A stretch of DNA of 55,896 nt from an uncultured Prevotella sp. (lineage in GTDB: Bacteria; Bacteroidota; Bacteroidia; Bacteroidales; Bacteroidaceae). Shown piece by piece: positions 53,916 through 55,896 of this stretch (position 1 is its first letter; every line of letters begins with the position of its first letter). The translations under genes and the position numbers were made by a program. The stretch is from NCBI GenBank assembly GCA_934254985.1, contig CAKQMS010000016.1, positions 1 to 55,896 on the forward strand, in the 5' to 3' direction. Under the pieces are notes generated by a model. The model was not told the DNA's origin. It made no database searches and saw only the letters and a program-made list of their open reading frames with translations.

Positions 53916-54358
53916 AAAGATTATTATTGCTCATTTTCGTTTCTGCCATTTGTGCCATGGCTTTCCCTCAAAAAGTCACAGGAGACAAAAGTGCTATCTG
54001 TAAAATCCTTACAAAAGAACACAAATGTAGAGTAGCAGTTCAAGATATTTCAAAGAAATACAATGAAACAATAACTACCTGGGGTTATAGGCAGGGATAT
54101 ACATCAACACCTTTGGTTGCCAAGGGATGTTGTATCTGTATTCATTATTATGTAGATAAAGATACTGGAGGTAGTTCATATTACAGAGATTTATTTATTC
54201 CTATAGAGTATGTGACAAATGAACTCGAAAAATCAGATGAGGTCTATTATATGGATAGATGGGCAGGAAAAGGTCCCCGATTTGATTCTCAAGGAGGCAC
54301 ATTTACAGTAAATAACACTGTTAGGCAAATCATCAAACTAATAAAGCTCCAAAAATGA
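53912..54358 (+). CDS. Secreted protein of unknown function inside the Hxs operon
   Basis: This encodes 148 residues. A signal peptide (LLLLIFVSAICAMAFPQ) sends it out of the cytosol; no lipobox cysteine follows. The mature part has cysteine-containing segments (SAICKILTKEHKCRV, KGCCICIHYYV) and a beta-rich look (GGSSYYRDLFIPIEYV). No family is recognised. It overlaps both hxsD and hxsB by four bases (ATGA), so all three are translationally coupled. Such a secreted member is not part of the Hxs gene sets I know. It has no obvious His-Xaa-Ser repeats, so it is probably not the precursor peptide itself, although it could be a substrate. Confidence 0.7.
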   Translation: MKRLLLLIFVSAICAMAFPQKVTGDKSAICKILTKEHKCRVAVQDISKKYNETITTWGYRQGYTSTPLVAKGCCICIHYYVDKDTGGSSYYRDLFIPIEYVTNELEKSDEVYYMDRWAGKGPRFDSQGGTFTVNNTVRQIIKLIKLQK

Positions 54359-55779
54359 AATACCAAATACTTCCTTTCCGCTTTGCTCGATTTAACGAGG
54401 AAGAATATCTTCTATCGAACGATGTTGGAGAATACATATTCTTAAAAAATGACGACTTTCATAAATTCGTCAAGGGGGAACTTGACCCTACAAGTGACTT
54501 GTTCTATGACATAGAGTCTAAGCAGATTGCCACGACAGATAATGTCGAGGATGTTGTAAAAATGTTAGCAACCAAATTCCGCACAAAGAAGAGTATCTTG
54601 GAGGATTTCACTTCTTTGCACATGGTTGTGCCAACTTTGCGTTGCAATTCAAGCTGCATTTATTGTCAGGTAAAAAGACATGAAAGTACTGACCATTCAG
54701 CAGATATGACAAAGAAAACTGCAAAAAATATTGTCAAGACAATTTTCATGTCTCCTTCTCCTTGCATCAAAATTGAGTTTCAGGGCGGTGACCCATCTAC
54801 CGATTTTGAAATGGTGAAGTATATCATAGAAGAAGCTGAATGGCAAAACTTATTCAAGAAACGTGAATTAGAATTTGTCATCTGCACCAATCTTACTTTG
54901 CTCAATGAGAAGATGGTCAAGTACCTAAAGAAGCATAATTGTATGATTTCTACATCTTTGGATGGTCCAAAAGATTTGCATGACACAAACAGACCTCTCC
55001 AGAATAAAAATCTTGACCACCATGCTATCTTTGAGAAAAATCTACAGATGATTCGTGGTATTTGGGGAGATGACGAATGTGCATCCGCTTTAATGACAAC
55101 TTCAAAGTATAGCCTCGGAAGATTCAAGGACATCATAGATGAATACATCAGATTAGGTTTCCATAATATCTTTCTAAGGGCATTAAACCCTTACGGTTTT
55201 GCAAAACAGCATAAGGACAAGATAGCCTATCCGATAGAAGATTTTGTAAAAAACTACAAAGAGGGGTTGGACTATATCATAGAACTCAACAAGAAAGGAA
55301 CATTCTTTGTTGAGGGGTATGCAGCCTTGCTTCTTCGCAGGATTCTGACTCCTTTTGCGACAGGCTTTGTTGACTTGCAATCTCCTGCAGGTGTTGGCAT
55401 AGCTGGAGCAATATATGATTATGATGGCAGCGTGTACGTTGCTGACGAAGGAAGAATGATGGCTCGATTCAAAAACTATTATTTCAGACTTGGCAATGTA
55501 AATGAGGATTCATACCAATGCATGTTCAATGGAGAAAAACTGCATGAGATAATCAGTAATGCTTGTAATGAGTGCTTGCCGGAGTGCGCAGAATGCGTAT
55601 TCCAACCTTACTGTGGTGCAGACCCAGTAAGAAACATGTCAGAGCAAGGAGATATGGTTGGTCATCGTCCTACAAACGAGATGTGTAAGAAGAATAAAGC
55701 CATTATGCATTATCTCTTTGAACTTCTTCAAAGACATGATCCCGAGATAAATAGAATATTTTGGTCTTGGATAAAATAG
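54355..55779 (+). CDS. hxsB: Radical SAM maturase HxsB-like
   Basis: This encodes 474 residues. The N-terminal 85 residues (LPFRFARFNEEEYLLSNDVG) match the HxsB family's extra domain. The radical SAM core carries the cluster motif C97-x3-C101-x2-C104 in RCNSSCIYC, followed by IEFQGGDPSTDFEM, typical of SPASM/peptide-modifying enzymes, and STSLDGPKDLHD. The C-terminal part has SPASM-like cysteines (NACNECLPECAECVFQPYCG). HxsB works with a second radical SAM protein, HxsC, on His-Xaa-Ser repeat peptides; hxsC and hxsA would be expected just beyond the window end. The gene is AT-rich compared with the core genes. Confidence 0.85.
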   Translation: MKYQILPFRFARFNEEEYLLSNDVGEYIFLKNDDFHKFVKGELDPTSDLFYDIESKQIATTDNVEDVVKMLATKFRTKKSILEDFTSLHMVVPTLRCNSSCIYCQVKRHESTDHSADMTKKTAKNIVKTIFMSPSPCIKIEFQGGDPSTDFEMVKYIIEEAEWQNLFKKRELEFVICTNLTLLNEKMVKYLKKHNCMISTSLDGPKDLHDTNRPLQNKNLDHHAIFEKNLQMIRGIWGDDECASALMTTSKYSLGRFKDIIDEYIRLGFHNIFLRALNPYGFAKQHKDKIAYPIEDFVKNYKEGLDYIIELNKKGTFFVEGYAALLLRRILTPFATGFVDLQSPAGVGIAGAIYDYDGSVYVADEGRMMARFKNYYFRLGNVNEDSYQCMFNGEKLHEIISNACNECLPECAECVFQPYCGADPVRNMSEQGDMVGHRPTNEMCKKNKAIMHYLFELLQRHDPEINRIFWSWIK

Positions 55780-55822
55780 TGAGATATGAAACAATTAAAA
55801 AAAGTTAAAAAATCCTCCCACT

Positions 55823-55854
55823 TTTGTTAGATATATTTTTTTTGTGTAATTTTG
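55823..55854 (+). promoter_or_regulatory. Promoter for a gene beyond the window end
   Basis: TTTG (55823-55826), 20 bases, TAATTTTG (55847-55854). It implies that whatever follows hxsB has its own transcript or an internal promoter. Confidence 0.6.
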
Positions 55855-55896
55855 TAATCGTTATGCGGCAGTAATAATATACATATTAATACGAGT

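Noticed and set aside
55786..55830. 14-codon frame MKQLKKVKKSSHFC after hxsB as a possible precursor peptide
   Set aside because: Very short, has no leader or His-Xaa-Ser repeats, and overlaps the -33 element of the next promoter.

Overview
The window looks like a chromosomal segment from a Prevotella-type member of the Bacteroidales. The evidence is the promoter grammar (TTTG, 19-21 bases, TAnnTTTG), the succinate:quinone oxidoreductase operon, BspA-type leucine-rich repeat proteins, a DUF6057-type membrane protein, SPII lipoproteins and weak Shine-Dalgarno sequences. No tRNA, rRNA, CRISPR array or complete insertion sequence was seen.

Bases 1-32,900 are mostly housekeeping genes: an acyl-CoA:carboxylate CoA-transferase, cysS, a GH29 fucosidase, cutC, a transglutaminase-like protein, polA, a polyprenyl synthetase, the dtd-mazG-deoC cluster, uvrC, apt, mnmG, the three-gene fumarate reductase/succinate dehydrogenase operon, a DUF3943 envelope protein, a methyltransferase, an acyltransferase, the topoisomerase IV B subunit and a C-terminal processing protease. 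One perfect and two 15/16 parS-like sites lie between 8.6 and 18.2 kb, suggesting this segment belongs to the ParB-bound centromere near the replication origin.

Bases 33,000-36,300 are an AT-rich accessory island. Four tandem paralogous small genes share nearly identical ends, beside a lipoprotein gene, a small YD-motif secreted protein and out-of-frame peptide remnants. I read it as an eroded RHS/polymorphic-toxin locus with an expanded immunity-like array. Core genes return with ybeY, coaD and dusB, followed by envelope genes and a DEAD-box helicase whose roughly 150-base leader has an attenuator-like layout and whose start is probably TTG.

Bases 46,000-55,896 are accessory again: a polyvalent-protein-type kinase, a LOG-family nucleosidase, a BspA protein and a truncated copy of it flanking an ATPase gene, and an Abi-family HEPN protein with a compact structured leader. 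The window ends in a His-Xaa-Ser type peptide-maturation operon (HxsD, an unknown secreted protein, radical-SAM HxsB). That operon is preceded by a roughly 400-base leader containing several long-range nested helices, which I consider the best candidate for an undescribed system. Intergenic DNA throughout carries short repeats with 21-, 22-, 33- or 42-base spacing, many of them small dyads.
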